The translations under genes were made by a program, and so were the position numbers. Of a stretch of 64,000 nt of DNA, positions 41,040 through 56,713 are shown one piece after another. Numbering within the stretch: the stretch's first letter is position 1; every line of letters begins with the position of its first letter. The notes beneath the pieces are model-generated. The model was not told the DNA's origin and made no database searches. It saw only the letters and a program-made list of their open reading frames with translations. Source of the DNA: Verrucomicrobiales bacterium (GTDB lineage Bacteria; Verrucomicrobiota; Verrucomicrobiia; Verrucomicrobiales; DEV007); NCBI GenBank assembly GCA_016795505.1, contig JAEUHH010000062.1:1-64000 (forward strand). The letters are read 5' to 3'.

Positions 41040-41762
41040 CTATTCGCGTTCAAGCGCCCAGATCTTGTCACCGGCAGAGAGGCTGGAGCCGTCTTTTGCC
41101 AGGGTCAGCGTCATGGAGGAGCTTTTGTCCCAGATGACAGACACCTTGTCTCGGTCGATGACTTCGTACTTCCAGTTGCCGTTCACCTTGCCGTCTTTGC
41201 CAAAAACCAGTGACTGATAGCCGTCGCCGGCAAAGAGGCGCCAGCGGGTGCCGGGCAGGCCGGTGGGTAGGTCGGTGATCGGACCGCGAATGCCGGAAAG
41301 AACGCGCGATTTCTCCCGGGCGATCTGCTCCGCCAGCGCCGGATCGCGGGTAGCCCGCAGTTGGAAGGTGCCGAGTTGTTGCAGGTAGGCGGCATCGATG
41401 GTCTGCTGCTGTTTGTCGAACTCCAATTGGGCGCGCTGTTCCCCGGTCAGGAGCGCGCGACGGGTGGGCGACAGTTTGCGGGGCAAGGCCTCGGGGAATT
41501 CCAGGCGCAGCTTGCCGGCTTTGACCGCCTGGCGCTCCTGCTCGATGGCGCGGAGCATTTCGGCGTTGCCCGATTGGGTGGCGGCTTGATCGGCGGTAGC
41601 GAGAGCGGCCAGATAGGGCTGGCGGAGGCGATCGATCTCGGCGGCACGCCGCGTGGCGAGGGCGGCGGAGGCCGCCTGATGGCCCTGGGAGAGCGTGGCG
41701 ACGGTCTGGGCGGAGGCGACGCCGGTGAGGCAGGCGAGGATGAGGATGAGGCAGGTTTTCAT
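41040..41762 (-). CDS. Secreted helical protein with C-terminal lipocalin-like domain
   Basis: The 240-residue protein has a signal peptide (MKTCLILILACLTGVASAQ) and a helical, Gln/Ala/Arg-rich middle (about residues 25-170). The compact end domain reads GTRWRLFAGDGYQSLVFGKDGKV...VIWDKSSSMTLTLAKDGSSL, resembling a small beta-barrel domain common in PVC secreted proteins. It overlaps the preceding gene by 4 bp and is the last gene of the sigma/kinase operon. Function is unknown. Confidence 0.75.
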   Translation of the reverse strand: MKTCLILILACLTGVASAQTVATLSQGHQAASAALATRRAAEIDRLRQPYLAALATADQAATQSGNAEMLRAIEQERQAVKAGKLRLEFPEALPRKLSPTRRALLTGEQRAQLEFDKQQQTIDAAYLQQLGTFQLRATRDPALAEQIAREKSRVLSGIRGPITDLPTGLPGTRWRLFAGDGYQSLVFGKDGKVNGNWKYEVIDRDKVSVIWDKSSSMTLTLAKDGSSLSAGDKIWALERE

Positions 41763-41971
41763 GGGTCGGTACGAGTGGGGGTGGATTCGGACATGGGCAG
41801 ATAGGGTTCCCAGCCGAGGTGATCGTGTTTTGCGGCCTGGGCGGCCTCCCAGGTGTCGGCCTCGACGCTCCAGACGAGGCGGGCGTCGTCGGGCAGATCA
41901 CCCGGGTTTTGATCGGCCGGGAAAAAGGTGTGGCAGCCGTCGGAGGCGGAGTGCCAGAGTTCGTAGCGCAT
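41759..41971 (-). CDS. Small conserved protein (MRYELW type)
   Basis: The 70-residue protein begins MRYELWHSASDGCHTFFPADQ and continues LVWSVEADTWEAAQAAKHDHLGWEPY. I recall this short family as uncharacterised cytoplasmic proteins in many bacteria. It lies 19 bp after the kinase gene and overlaps the next gene, so it is co-expressed with them. Confidence 0.75.
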   Translation of the reverse strand: MRYELWHSASDGCHTFFPADQNPGDLPDDARLVWSVEADTWEAAQAAKHDHLGWEPYLPMSESTPTRTDP

Positions 41972-41990
41972 GGTTGGGTAGTTTTGGGGG

Positions 41991-47879
<5,889 letters not shown>

Positions 47880-47939
47880 AAGCGTTCACCGCCCGATGTG
47901 GCGGCAGCAGGAAAAAAATCGAAAAAAAGTCCAACTCCC

Positions 47940-48695
47940 TCATCCCGCCGCCCCCAGCGCCGCGATCACCGCCCGCAACTCATCGTCCACCGCACCCGGA
48001 TCGTCCACCGTGCCCGCCACCTCCTCCCGGACCAGTTCCCGGTAGCGCCTGCGCAGCCGATGCACCGCACTCCGCGCCGAGGCCGCCGCGATGCCCAGCG
48101 CCTCCGCTATCGCCCCGTAATCGATCTCGCCCCGCTCCGCGGTCAGGCAGGTCTTCAGCCGCTCGTAGTCGTCGATTTTGCCTACCGCCTCGTGCTCGGC
48201 CCGCAGCCGGCGCATCGCCGTGTCCAGCAGGGTCAGCGCCCAGCGCTTTTCGTAGACCGCCTCCGGCGACAGGGCCGACGGGTCCGGGATCGCCAGCGCC
48301 TCTGTCGCCGCCCCATCCAGACTGATCGGCATCTGCCCGCCGCCGCGCTTTCGTGCCCGCGACCGATCCCACTCGTTGGCCAAAAATCGCTGCATCGCCA
48401 TCAGCAGGAACGAGCGGAACCGTCCCCGCTCCTGGTCCGCAGCTCCCAGCCACTCCCCGGCCAGCAGCTTTTCAAAGAACGACTGCGTCAGGTCCTGCGC
48501 ATCGTGCACCCCATGGCCCCGCTGCCTCACGTAGGCGAACAGCGGCGGCCAGTATTGTCGGCAGAGTGTCTCCAGCGACCGCGCCGCCTCCGTCGTCGAT
48601 GCCGGATCACGGGCCGACAGCACCATCGACCACCGGGTCGTGTGAAACGCACCCGGCCGGGTGAGATAGGAGGAATCGGATTCGGGCGCGGACAT
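47940..48695 (-). CDS. ECF sigma factor of the kinase-linked group
   Basis: The 251-residue protein has sigma region 2 (LCRQYWPPLFAYVRQRG, HDAQDLTQSFFEKLL) and region 4 (IDYGAIAEALGIAAASARSAVHRLRRRYRELVREEV). The ESD/DSSYLTRPGAFHTTRWSMVL opening is typical of the ECF group encoded beside Ser/Thr kinases in PVC bacteria. It heads the four-gene reverse operon with the giant kinase and two small proteins. No anti-sigma gene is present, so control may run through phosphorylation. A dispersed repeat lies about 95 bp upstream. Confidence 0.92.
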   Translation of the reverse strand: MSAPESDSSYLTRPGAFHTTRWSMVLSARDPASTTEAARSLETLCRQYWPPLFAYVRQRGHGVHDAQDLTQSFFEKLLAGEWLGAADQERGRFRSFLLMAMQRFLANEWDRSRARKRGGGQMPISLDGAATEALAIPDPSALSPEAVYEKRWALTLLDTAMRRLRAEHEAVGKIDDYERLKTCLTAERGEIDYGAIAEALGIAAASARSAVHRLRRRYRELVREEVAGTVDDPGAVDDELRAVIAALGAAG

Positions 48696-48790
48696 CCAGA
48701 CCCATCATAAGCAAATCCCCCCGTTCGTAGCCCGGAAAATCCGTGGACACGCCAAAAGAAGTACCCGGCCGCAACTCCGCTGGCTCACCG

Positions 48791-48857
48791 CCGATCAGAC
48801 AGGGTATCATCGGAGATCCTACCCTGTCTGCTCGCCGATCGAACCGGGTTTGATCGG
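48791..48857. repeat. Dispersed palindromic repeat, copy E
   Basis: Three units (one inverted) lie between the sigma factor start and the esterase gene: CCGATCAGACAGGGT, then ACCCTGTCTGCTCG, then CGATCGAACCGGGTTTGATC. Confidence 0.85.
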
Positions 48858-48888
48858 AAAACCGGCCTTCCCAGCTGGCGGCTCCCGG

Positions 48889-49989
48889 TCACTCCGCCCC
48901 GGTCCCTTTCAGCGCCTCGATGACAAATGTCACCGGATCGCCCGCCGCCCCGCTGTCCCCGCCGACCACCTGGCATTTCACACCGGCCGCTTGGCACGCC
49001 TTGGCGATTTCCCGCGCGTGGGCCGGATGATGCAGGTAGTGGCCGCGATTCCGCGACGGCCCTTCCTCGCCGCGATTGTTGACGAAGACCGGGGCATCGT
49101 CCGCCGAGATCCACGAGAGCATGTCGCACTCGCGCAGCACCAGGCGGGCCTCGGGCTTTTCCAGATCGCTCATCGCAGCAAAGTGGTAAAACTCGGCCGC
49201 CTCATTGGGCGAAGTCCACCACGCCGGATTGGGGGGGCCGAGGTAGCTCTCCCAGCGCGTCAGGTCGTAGGTCGCCTGGGTGGCCAGCAGCACCGCGGCC
49301 TGGAGACGCGACGACTCGCGCAGCACCGGATCGGCATTCTCGGCATCGGCGAGGTCGTCCCGCGTCGCCAGCCAGAGCGAGGTGCCCGCTCCGGCTGAGC
49401 CGCCCCAGCCGGCGAACCGGTTCTTGTCCAGCCCCCACTCTCCGGCCCGCGAGCGCAGATACTGCACCGCGCGGGCCGCGTCGCGCAGGATGTCCTGGAT
49501 CGGCGCATCCTTGCGGAAGCGGTAGTTGATCGCCGCGCAGGAGATGCCCTGCTGGAGCAGGCGGGCGATCTCTCCGCTCTCACGCCACTTCGCCTTGTCG
49601 CCACCGGTGAAGCCGCCGCCGTGGATGAAGATCACCAGCGGCCGCGGTCCGGCGCCTTCGGCTTTCCAGAAATCGAGCCGGTTGCGCGCGTGCGGGCCGT
49701 AGGGGACATCGGCTGCGGTCGGCTCCGGGGCGGCCGATTTTCCCGGTGCCGGGGTTCCCAGTCCGGCCAGCAGCGATCGGGCGTGAGCGACCGCCTCGTC
49801 GCGCGACAGCGTGCCATCGCGGTTCGCGTCGGCGGCGGGAAAGCGCTTCAGCAGGACCGCGAGCTGCGTTTCGTCGGCCCCCTGCAGCCGCGACAGGGCC
49901 TCGGCGATCCGGTCCTGCGCGAGGAGGCCGGCTTGGGTGGAAAAGAGGGCGAGGGTGCCGAGGAGAATGAGCGGACGATGCGGGTTCAT
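48889..49989 (-). CDS. Secreted alpha/beta hydrolase (esterase) with EF-hand
   Basis: The 366-residue protein has a signal peptide (GTLALFSTQAGLLAQ), one calcium-binding EF-hand (DANRDGTLSRDEA, about residues 53-65), and an esterase domain with the oxyanion motif IHGGGF and the nucleophile elbow GWGGSAGAG. A late histidine (NRGHYLHHP) may complete the triad. The BD-FAE/carboxylesterase-like group often acts on acylated polysaccharides. The gene is divergent from the PVC cytochrome across 123 bp. Confidence 0.88.
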   Translation of the reverse strand: MNPHRPLILLGTLALFSTQAGLLAQDRIAEALSRLQGADETQLAVLLKRFPAADANRDGTLSRDEAVAHARSLLAGLGTPAPGKSAAPEPTAADVPYGPHARNRLDFWKAEGAGPRPLVIFIHGGGFTGGDKAKWRESGEIARLLQQGISCAAINYRFRKDAPIQDILRDAARAVQYLRSRAGEWGLDKNRFAGWGGSAGAGTSLWLATRDDLADAENADPVLRESSRLQAAVLLATQATYDLTRWESYLGPPNPAWWTSPNEAAEFYHFAAMSDLEKPEARLVLRECDMLSWISADDAPVFVNNRGEEGPSRNRGHYLHHPAHAREIAKACQAAGVKCQVVGGDSGAAGDPVTFVIEALKGTGAE

Positions 49990-50112
49990 GGCGGGAGCAG
50001 GCTCGAAGGTAACCCGGTCGGAACCGGCCGGTCAAGCCGCCACCATCGGCAGGCCGTGAACCGCCTTGCCGTCCGGCTGAATCCGGCGACATTGGCGGGC
50101 CCGATTTTTCCC

Positions 50113-53100
50113 ATGAAAACCCTCGCCGCCACCCTGTCACTCGCCTGCCTGCTCGCCCTGTCCGCAGAGGCACGGGCCGAATTGCCCCTCATCCTGAAGG
50201 AGGACTTTTCCAAGGGAGCCGACCGCTGGGAGCCGACCGACGCGAAGGCATGGAAGGTGACGACGCTCCCCGACGGCAACGCAGTGTTCGATTGCGCCGG
50301 CGGTTCGAAGTATGAGCCGCCCCACCGCAGCCCGTTCAACATCGCGCTGCTCAAGGACGTGCTCGTGGGTGATTTCGTCCTCACCGCGCGGGTCATGACC
50401 AAGCAGTCGTCGCGCGCCCACCGCGACATGTGCCTTTTCTTCGGCTATCAGGACCCGGCGAATTTCTACTACGTCCACCTCGGCGAGAAGACGGACGACC
50501 ATGCGAACCAGATCTTCATCGTCAACGATGCCCCGCGGGTGAAGATCTCCGAAAAGGCCTCCGCCGGCACGCCGTGGAAGGACGAGACCTGGCACCAGGT
50601 CAAGATCGTCCGCGAGGCCGCCAGCGGGCTCATCGAGGTCTATTTCGACGACATGACCCAGCCGACTCATGTCGCCCACGACAAGAATTTCATCTGGGGC
50701 CGCATCGGTATCGGCACCTTCGACGATCTCGGATGGTGGGACGATGTGGAACTGCACGGGGTAAAAGTCGAGAAGCCAGCCGCCGCGGCGGACCCGGCTC
50801 CGGCGGCCAAAAATGCCACGGCGGGCGGCCATCCCGACCCGAAGATCCTCGGCTACACCAAGTGGACCCCGGATTTCCAGGTGCCCGACCCGGTCGCCAT
50901 CAGCCTCGATGCCAACGGGGTCGCCTACGTGACCCAGACCCAGCGCCGCAAGTCGCAGGATCTCGACATCCGGCAGAATCTCGACTGGATCCCCGACGAC
51001 CTCAGCTTCATTTCCGTCGAGGACAAACGTGCCTTTTATCTGGAAAGGCTAACGACTGAATTAAGTGATAAAAACCGCACCCGGGTCGAGGATCTCAATG
51101 GCGACGGCAGCCACGACTACCGCGATCTCACCGTGCTCAGCGAGATCGTCCACCGCATCGCCGACACCGATGGCGACGGGCTCGCCGACGAGATGAAGCC
51201 CTACGCCGACGGGTTCAACACCGAGATCACCGGCATCGCCGCCGGCGTGCTGGTCCACGAGGGCAATGTCTATGCGACCATCGCTCCCGACGTGTGGAAA
51301 ATGCGGGACACCGACGGCGACGGCCGGGCCGACCGCCGCGAGGTGCTGGCCCATGGCTTTGGCATGCACATCGCCTACGCAGGGCACGACATGCACGGCC
51401 TCATCGTCGGTCCGGACGGACGGATCTACTGGTCCATCGGCGACAAGGGCGTGCGGGTGAAGACCCGCGAGGGCCGCGACTATCGCTACCCGTTCGAGGG
51501 CGCGGTGCTGCGCTGCGAGCCGGACGGCTCCCACTTCGAGGTCTTCGCCCACGGGCTCCGCAACGTGCAGGAGATCGATTTCGACGCCCACGGCAACTGG
51601 TTCGGGGTGGACAACGACGCCGACATGAAGGGCGAGATGGAGCGCTTCGTTTACATCGTCAACCAGATGGACGCCGGCTGGCGGGCGAACTGGCAGTACC
51701 GCGGCACGGATTTCAATCCCTGGATGGACGAGGGCCTCTCGATCCCGTGGCACGCTGGCCAACCCGCCTACGTCACCCCGGCGATCAGCCAGTACGTCAA
51801 CGGTCCGGCCGGCTTCAAATGGAATCCCGGCACCGCGCTGGGCGAGCCCTACCGCGACTACTTCTTCCTCACCAGCGCGCCGAACGGCCAGCAATATGCC
51901 TTCCAGGCCCGGGAAAAGGGCGCTTCCTTCGAGATGGTCAACGAGCACCAGATCGGCACCGGCATTCCCCTCGTCGGCCTGTCCTTCGGACCCGATGGCG
52001 CTCTCTACGGGGTGGACTGGGGTGGCGGCTACCCGCTCAATCAGAAAGGCGCCGTCTGGCGGATCGACATCCCCGGCGAGGCTGACAGCGAGATCCGCAA
52101 GGACACCGCCCGGCGGCTCCGCGCCGATGTCACGGCGGCGCCCGCCGGCGAGCTGACCGATCAATTGGGACACGCCGACCGCCGCGTCCGGCTCAAGGCC
52201 CAGTTCGAGCTGGCCCGTCGCGATGCTTTTGCCGAACTGGCCGCCGTTTCCGGCAATGAGCGTGCTCCCCGCCTCGCCCGCATCCACGCCCTCTGGGGGC
52301 TCGGCCAACTGACCCGTTACCGCGAGGGCGCCGACTGGGAGCCGCTGCTCGCCCGCCTCGCCGATCCCGACGCGGAGATCCGCGCCCAGGCCGCCCGACT
52401 CCTCGGCGACGGCTTTGCCGCCTCGGTGGCGCTGTCGCCGGCAGAGTTTCCGAACCAACAGGGTCGCCTCTCCGATCGGAACCTGTTGCATCGGAAACTG
52501 ATCCCCCTGCTGAAGGACACCCACGACCGGGTCCGGTTCCACGCCGCCATCGCACTCGGCCATCTCGGCATTTCCGATGCAACGCAGTCGCTGATCGCTT
52601 TTCTGGAGACGGTCAAAGCCGGCGACACCTACCTGCGCCATGCCGGAGTGGTCGGCCTGACCGGCTGCGCCGATTCGGCAACTCTCGGAGCCTTGGGCGA
52701 TCACGCATCGGCCATGGTGCGCGCCGCCGCCGTGGTGGCCCTGCGGCGGCGGGAGGACGCGGCTGTCGCGGCTTTCCTGTCCGACCCGGACCCAGAGATC
52801 GCGGCCGAGGCAGCGCGGGCCATTCACGACGACTGGTCGATTCCAGACGCCCTGCCGGCCCTCGCCGCGGCCCTGGAAACGTCCCGCCACCGCGCCAACG
52901 AGCCCTTTGCCCGTCGCGCCGTCGGGGCGAATTTCCGGCTCGGGACGGCGGAGCATGCCGCCCGCGTGGCCGCCTATGCCGCCGACCCCGGATTGCCCGC
53001 GATCCTGCGACGCGAGGCCTTCGATGCGCTCGGAGAATGGACGAAGCCGCCCGTGCTCGACCGCGTCGTCGGCTGGCATCGACCGCTGCCGGAGCGCGAT

Positions 53101-54123
53101 CCGGCCGTCGTGAAAGCGGCGCTGGAAGGGCACGTCGATGCCCTGCTCACGGATGCCAGCCCGGAGATCCAGCGCCTGACCATGGAGCTGGCCCAGGAAT
53201 TGTCGGTAAGCCTCGCGCCGGAGTCGCTGGTCGCCTTTTTCCGGCAGCCGGACGGACCTGGCGGGCTCCGCGCCCAGGCCCTGCGCTCGCTCGCAGCCGA
53301 GGAGGCGGATGCTCTCGACGATCTTTTATCGCCGGCCCTGAAAGACCGCGCCATCGAGGTCCGCCGCGCCGCGCTGGACCTGCTCGCGGCTCGTGACACG
53401 GCCCGCGCTGCCGCCGAGTTGACGACCGTGTTGGATTCCGACAGAGAGCAGATGACCCTGCGACAGCACGCCATCGGCCTGCTGCCGACCGTCGGCGCCA
53501 GCTCGGTGCTGGCCGGCTGGTTGGGCCGTTGGAAGGACGCGCCCGCCGCGCTGCGGCTCGACCTGTGGGAGGCGGCCGCCCACCCGGCCTTTGTCGATGA
53601 CGCCGCGGTGTCGCAGGCCTTTGGCCGCCTGCGGGAATCGATCGACCAGGCGGCGGCGACGGATCCGCTGGCCGCTTTTGCGATGTGCCTCGAAGGCGGC
53701 GACCCGCAGGCGGGCGAGCGGGTCATCCAGACCAACGTGGCGTCGCAATGCGTCGCCTGTCATCAATTCGGCAACGGACCCGGCAGCACCGTCGGCCCGA
53801 ACCTGAAATCCATCGGCCGTGAAAAAGACCGGGCCTATCTGCTGGAGTCGCTGGTGAATCCCCAGGCCACCGTGACGCCCGGCTATGGCATGATCACCCT
53901 GACGCTCCAGTCGGGCGAATCGATCGCGGGACAGTTCCGCGGGGAGAAGAATGGAATCATCGAGCTGCGCGATCCCGCCGGCCAGTCGCTGAAGGTGAAG
54001 GCCGCCGAGGTGAAGGAGCGCAGTCCCGTCATCTCCACCATGCCGCCAATGGGGCTCATCCTGTCGAAGCGCGAGGTGCGCGACATCGTGGCTTACCTGG
54101 CGAGTTTGAAGGCGAAGAAGTGA
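50113..54123 (+). CDS. PVC-type dehydrogenase with HEAT repeats and c-type cytochrome
   Basis: The ATG at 50113 begins a signal peptide (MKTLAATLSLACLLALSAEA) and gives 1336 residues. Residues about 24-218 are a LamG/DUF1080-like domain (DFVLTARVMTKQ, WWDDVELHGVKV). About 245-655 form the PVC membrane-bound dehydrogenase propeller (DGRIYWSIGDKGV, HGLRNVQEIDFD). About 663-1180 are HEAT repeats. The end is a cytochrome c domain with CVACH near 1213 and MPPMG as the likely axial methionine. It probably oxidises a sugar or aldose at the cell surface. A copy of the dispersed repeat is translated between HEAT repeats. Confidence 0.92.
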   Translation: MKTLAATLSLACLLALSAEARAELPLILKEDFSKGADRWEPTDAKAWKVTTLPDGNAVFDCAGGSKYEPPHRSPFNIALLKDVLVGDFVLTARVMTKQSSRAHRDMCLFFGYQDPANFYYVHLGEKTDDHANQIFIVNDAPRVKISEKASAGTPWKDETWHQVKIVREAASGLIEVYFDDMTQPTHVAHDKNFIWGRIGIGTFDDLGWWDDVELHGVKVEKPAAAADPAPAAKNATAGGHPDPKILGYTKWTPDFQVPDPVAISLDANGVAYVTQTQRRKSQDLDIRQNLDWIPDDLSFISVEDKRAFYLERLTTELSDKNRTRVEDLNGDGSHDYRDLTVLSEIVHRIADTDGDGLADEMKPYADGFNTEITGIAAGVLVHEGNVYATIAPDVWKMRDTDGDGRADRREVLAHGFGMHIAYAGHDMHGLIVGPDGRIYWSIGDKGVRVKTREGRDYRYPFEGAVLRCEPDGSHFEVFAHGLRNVQEIDFDAHGNWFGVDNDADMKGEMERFVYIVNQMDAGWRANWQYRGTDFNPWMDEGLSIPWHAGQPAYVTPAISQYVNGPAGFKWNPGTALGEPYRDYFFLTSAPNGQQYAFQAREKGASFEMVNEHQIGTGIPLVGLSFGPDGALYGVDWGGGYPLNQKGAVWRIDIPGEADSEIRKDTARRLRADVTAAPAGELTDQLGHADRRVRLKAQFELARRDAFAELAAVSGNERAPRLARIHALWGLGQLTRYREGADWEPLLARLADPDAEIRAQAARLLGDGFAASVALSPAEFPNQQGRLSDRNLLHRKLIPLLKDTHDRVRFHAAIALGHLGISDATQSLIAFLETVKAGDTYLRHAGVVGLTGCADSATLGALGDHASAMVRAAAVVALRRREDAAVAAFLSDPDPEIAAEAARAIHDDWSIPDALPALAAALETSRHRANEPFARRAVGANFRLGTAEHAARVAAYAADPGLPAILRREAFDALGEWTKPPVLDRVVGWHRPLPERDPAVVKAALEGHVDALLTDASPEIQRLTMELAQELSVSLAPESLVAFFRQPDGPGGLRAQALRSLAAEEADALDDLLSPALKDRAIEVRRAALDLLAARDTARAAAELTTVLDSDREQMTLRQHAIGLLPTVGASSVLAGWLGRWKDAPAALRLDLWEAAAHPAFVDDAAVSQAFGRLRESIDQAAATDPLAAFAMCLEGGDPQAGERVIQTNVASQCVACHQFGNGPGSTVGPNLKSIGREKDRAYLLESLVNPQATVTPGYGMITLTLQSGESIAGQFRGEKNGIIELRDPAGQSLKVKAAEVKERSPVISTMPPMGLILSKREVRDIVAYLASLKAKK
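52457..52494. repeat. Dispersed palindromic repeat, copy F (in frame inside the PVC cytochrome gene)
   Basis: A degenerate pair of units (AACAGGGT...CTCCGATCGGAACCTGT...CATCGG) is read as NQQGRLSDRNLLHRK between HEAT repeats. It keeps the reading frame. Confidence 0.6.
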
Positions 54124-54154
54124 GTGGTGGCCGTCAGGTGCCGGATGACTATAT

Positions 54155-54604
54155 TCAGTCGGCATCTGGAAGCCGCTCCAGATCTGCGAGATCCTGCAGT
54201 CGGCCTGAGGCCATTTTCGTGGTCCTGAGACTTGCGAGATCTATTACGGGCACCTCAAGCCCATCGATAAACATCATGCGCCTTTGGCCCCAGCACTTCT
54301 GAAATTCGACGCCCGGAAGCGACGTCATCAGATCTATCCGCAGTGGCTCAATGCCGATTCGAACAATTTGATTGGGAGCGGCAAGGCTCTTGGCGGGAAT
54401 CGGTGGAACAATCAAGCCGACCATCTCGCAAGAATTCACGATGGATCGAGCATTCTCTTGGGACGGTTCCACCCAAAGATCCAAGTCAATCGTGCTCCGC
54501 GGGTATCCGTGTAGGATCACTGCATAGCCCCCTACCAACAAGTAGCGGACCTGCTCAGCGTTGAATGACTTCAAAAGTTGCTTGAATTTCGGATCCCAAG
54601 CCAT
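54155..54604 (-). CDS. Nucleotidyltransferase-fold protein, toxin-antitoxin-like
   Basis: The 149-residue protein has VRYLLVGGYAVILHGYPRSTIDLDLWVEPS: the GG motif followed by the paired aspartates of a minimal nucleotidyltransferase. The third carboxylate is probably in IEPLRIDLMTSLPG. Such proteins occur as toxins or as modifiers in two-gene toxin-antitoxin systems. It overlaps the upstream small gene by 50 bp. GC is lower than in its neighbours, which fits a mobile pair. Confidence 0.8.
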   Translation of the reverse strand: MAWDPKFKQLLKSFNAEQVRYLLVGGYAVILHGYPRSTIDLDLWVEPSQENARSIVNSCEMVGLIVPPIPAKSLAAPNQIVRIGIEPLRIDLMTSLPGVEFQKCWGQRRMMFIDGLEVPVIDLASLRTTKMASGRLQDLADLERLPDAD

Positions 54605-54740
54605 TGGGGTAAATGAAGCGCATGAGACGTTCGTGGATATCCAATCTTTCGTCTGGCGTCATACTCCACCAACGCTCGAGCGTTGCCCGCTCAGCGTCAT
54701 CGAATGAGGCTTCGACAATGATTTCGGTTTCGGGGTTCAT
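54555..54740 (-). CDS. Small partner of the nucleotidyltransferase
   Basis: The 61-residue acidic protein (EASFDDAERATLERWWSMTPDERLDIHERLMRF) is helical and precedes the nucleotidyltransferase gene with a 50-bp overlap. Position and size suggest an antitoxin or partner. No DNA-binding motif is obvious. Confidence 0.65.
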   Translation of the reverse strand: MNPETEIIVEASFDDAERATLERWWSMTPDERLDIHERLMRFIYPNGLGSEIQATFEVIQR

Positions 54741-54824
54741 GCGACCTTCGAAGAGCTTGCCACAGCTTGGGCCGTTTTCAGCCGGTTTTCGCCAGGCTTT
54801 TTCTTTCGCCCGGCTCCCCCCTCG

Positions 54825-55649
54825 TCAAATAATCTTCGCCACCCAGGCGACCAGTTCGGCGCCCGGAATGAGGATGGCCTGGGACAGGACGGTGCCGAAG
54901 AAGCGGCTCAGCCACATGCCGATGACACAGGCGCGGAAGTAGGACTCGCTCACCTCGCCCGACACCACCTTGTCCGAAGTGAACGAAAAGTGGGGGTCCA
55001 CCAGCGCGAACATGACGATGGTGCCGATGAAATTGACCACCGCCGAGAGATTGCCCGCCGTCAGGCGCAGTTCCGGGACCAGATAGCCGGCATAGAGGGA
55101 CGAAAAGACGCCGCAGGTGATCAGAGAGATGCCGAGGATATTCATGGCGAAGACCATCCAGGGCAGGCCGCGGGTCCGCTGGACCAGCGTCAGATTCGCC
55201 GCCGCTGGCACCGTGACCTGCCGGATCATGAAAACCCAGGTGTGCGGGCGTAGCAGGGTGAGCAGCAGGGAAAACATCGACGGCCGGGCGTCGAAGCGCT
55301 GCACCGCCCGCGTCACGATGCGCTGGCAGGTCGGGATGAGCAGACCACCCAGCACCGTACCGATCGTCGCCGCCCCGAGCAGCACCCGAAAATCGAACGC
55401 CGCCGCCTCGCGGGCCGCGAGGATGGCCTCCTCGGTGCGCTTGGACAGCAGCGGCGCGAGGATGGCGTTCGAACTGCGGGAGAGGAGCACCATCAGGTTG
55501 AACAACGACAGCGCGAAGGCCAGACGATGCGTCCGCACTCCGGCGATGCGCACGGCGTAGGAGAGGGTGGAGATGAAGTGAATCGCCACCACCAGCGCGG
55601 CGAGAAAGAGCAGGTTGGAATCCATGGGAAACGCCACAAGGTCGGTCAT
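54825..55649 (-). CDS. amj: Amj-type alternate lipid II flippase
   Basis: The 274-residue inner-membrane protein has about six helices and the Amj landmarks: [41 protein letters not shown] in the first third and the repeated glycine-rich helices later. Amj flips lipid II across the membrane in Bacillus subtilis when MurJ is absent. The ATG at 55649 overlaps the cysA stop in ATGA, which favours this start over the Met at 55625. Coupling of a cell-wall flippase to a sulfate transporter operon is unexpected. Confidence 0.82.
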   Translation of the reverse strand: MTDLVAFPMDSNLLFLAALVVAIHFISTLSYAVRIAGVRTHRLAFALSLFNLMVLLSRSSNAILAPLLSKRTEEAILAAREAAAFDFRVLLGAATIGTVLGGLLIPTCQRIVTRAVQRFDARPSMFSLLLTLLRPHTWVFMIRQVTVPAAANLTLVQRTRGLPWMVFAMNILGISLITCGVFSSLYAGYLVPELRLTAGNLSAVVNFIGTIVMFALVDPHFSFTSDKVVSGEVSESYFRACVIGMWLSRFFGTVLSQAILIPGAELVAWVAKII

Positions 55650-56662
55650 TGCGCGGAAACTGCCATGCCGGCTTTTTCCGACTGCGACTGGCGGATCCTC
55701 AAGCCGACCGGGTCTCCCACTGACAGAGCCATCTCATCCACGATCTCGCGCGAGGCCTGCACCTCGATGAAGTCTCCGCCGGCATCCGGCAGTACCGAGA
55801 GCCGGGCGACCGGACCGGCGGAAAAGACATGGCGGATCCGACCGCAGATCTCGGCTTCTCCATCGGCGGCGAAAAGCAAATCGATGTCGTGAGGACGGAC
55901 AAATCGGGTGCCGCCGGGTAGCCTCAGCGCATTGACCTCGCCCAGAAAGCGATGCACGAAGGGTGATGCGGGCTGGTCGTAGATTTTCTGGGGTGGACCC
56001 GCCTGCTCGATGCGCCCCTCATTGAGTATGACGACTTCGTCGGCGAGTTCGAGGGCTTCTTCCTGATCGTGGGTGACGAAGACGGTGGTGACTTGGATGT
56101 CCTCGTGGAACCGGCGCAACCACCGGCGCAGCTCTTTGCGGACTTTCGCGTCGAGGGCTCCGAACGGCTCGTCCAGTAGCAGGACGGAGGGTCTCACCGC
56201 GAGAGCGCGGGCCAGCGCGACCCGTTGCCGTTGACCACCGGACAGCTCTGAGGGCAGTCGCTTTCCATATCCGTCAAGTTGGACCCGCTCCAGAAGCTCC
56301 GTGACAGTCGCGCGGATCTGATCTCGGGGCGGTCGCGTCGATCCGGGCCTGACGGCAAGCCCAAAGGCGATGTTGTCAAAGACCGTCATGTGCGGAAACA
56401 GCGCGTAGTGCTGGAAAACGAAGCCAATCCCGCGTTCGGCGGCGGGCAGATAAGTGACATCGCGACCGTCGAAGGAGATCGCTCCGGCCGAGCCGGCATC
56501 GGGAAAATCGAGTCCGGCGATGATGCGCAGAAGGGTCGTCTTGCCCGAGCCCGAAGGGCCGAGGAGGGCCAGCAGGGAGCGATTCTCGATGTCGAGGCTC
56601 ACCCCATCGAGAGCGACAGTGGAGCCGAAGGTGCGGCGAAGATTTTGAATGTGAATGGACAT
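55646..56662 (-). CDS. cysA: Sulfate/thiosulfate ABC transporter ATPase
   Basis: The 338-residue ATPase has Walker [10 protein letters not shown] (35-43), the CysA-type Q-loop region [17 protein letters not shown], signature [15 protein letters not shown], Walker [14 protein letters not shown] and the switch HDQEEAL. The C-terminal TOBE-like regulatory part ([10 protein letters not shown]) is present. It powers import of sulfate by CysT and CysW and is coupled to amj downstream. Confidence 0.94.
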   Translation of the reverse strand: MSIHIQNLRRTFGSTVALDGVSLDIENRSLLALLGPSGSGKTTLLRIIAGLDFPDAGSAGAISFDGRDVTYLPAAERGIGFVFQHYALFPHMTVFDNIAFGLAVRPGSTRPPRDQIRATVTELLERVQLDGYGKRLPSELSGGQRQRVALARALAVRPSVLLLDEPFGALDAKVRKELRRWLRRFHEDIQVTTVFVTHDQEEALELADEVVILNEGRIEQAGPPQKIYDQPASPFVHRFLGEVNALRLPGGTRFVRPHDIDLLFAADGEAEICGRIRHVFSAGPVARLSVLPDAGGDFIEVQASREIVDEMALSVGDPVGLRIRQSQSEKAGMAVSAQ

Positions 56663-56713
56663 GGAAGAGAGCGGTGATGGGGGATGAAACGGGGGGATAA
56701 AGGTGCGGTCGGC

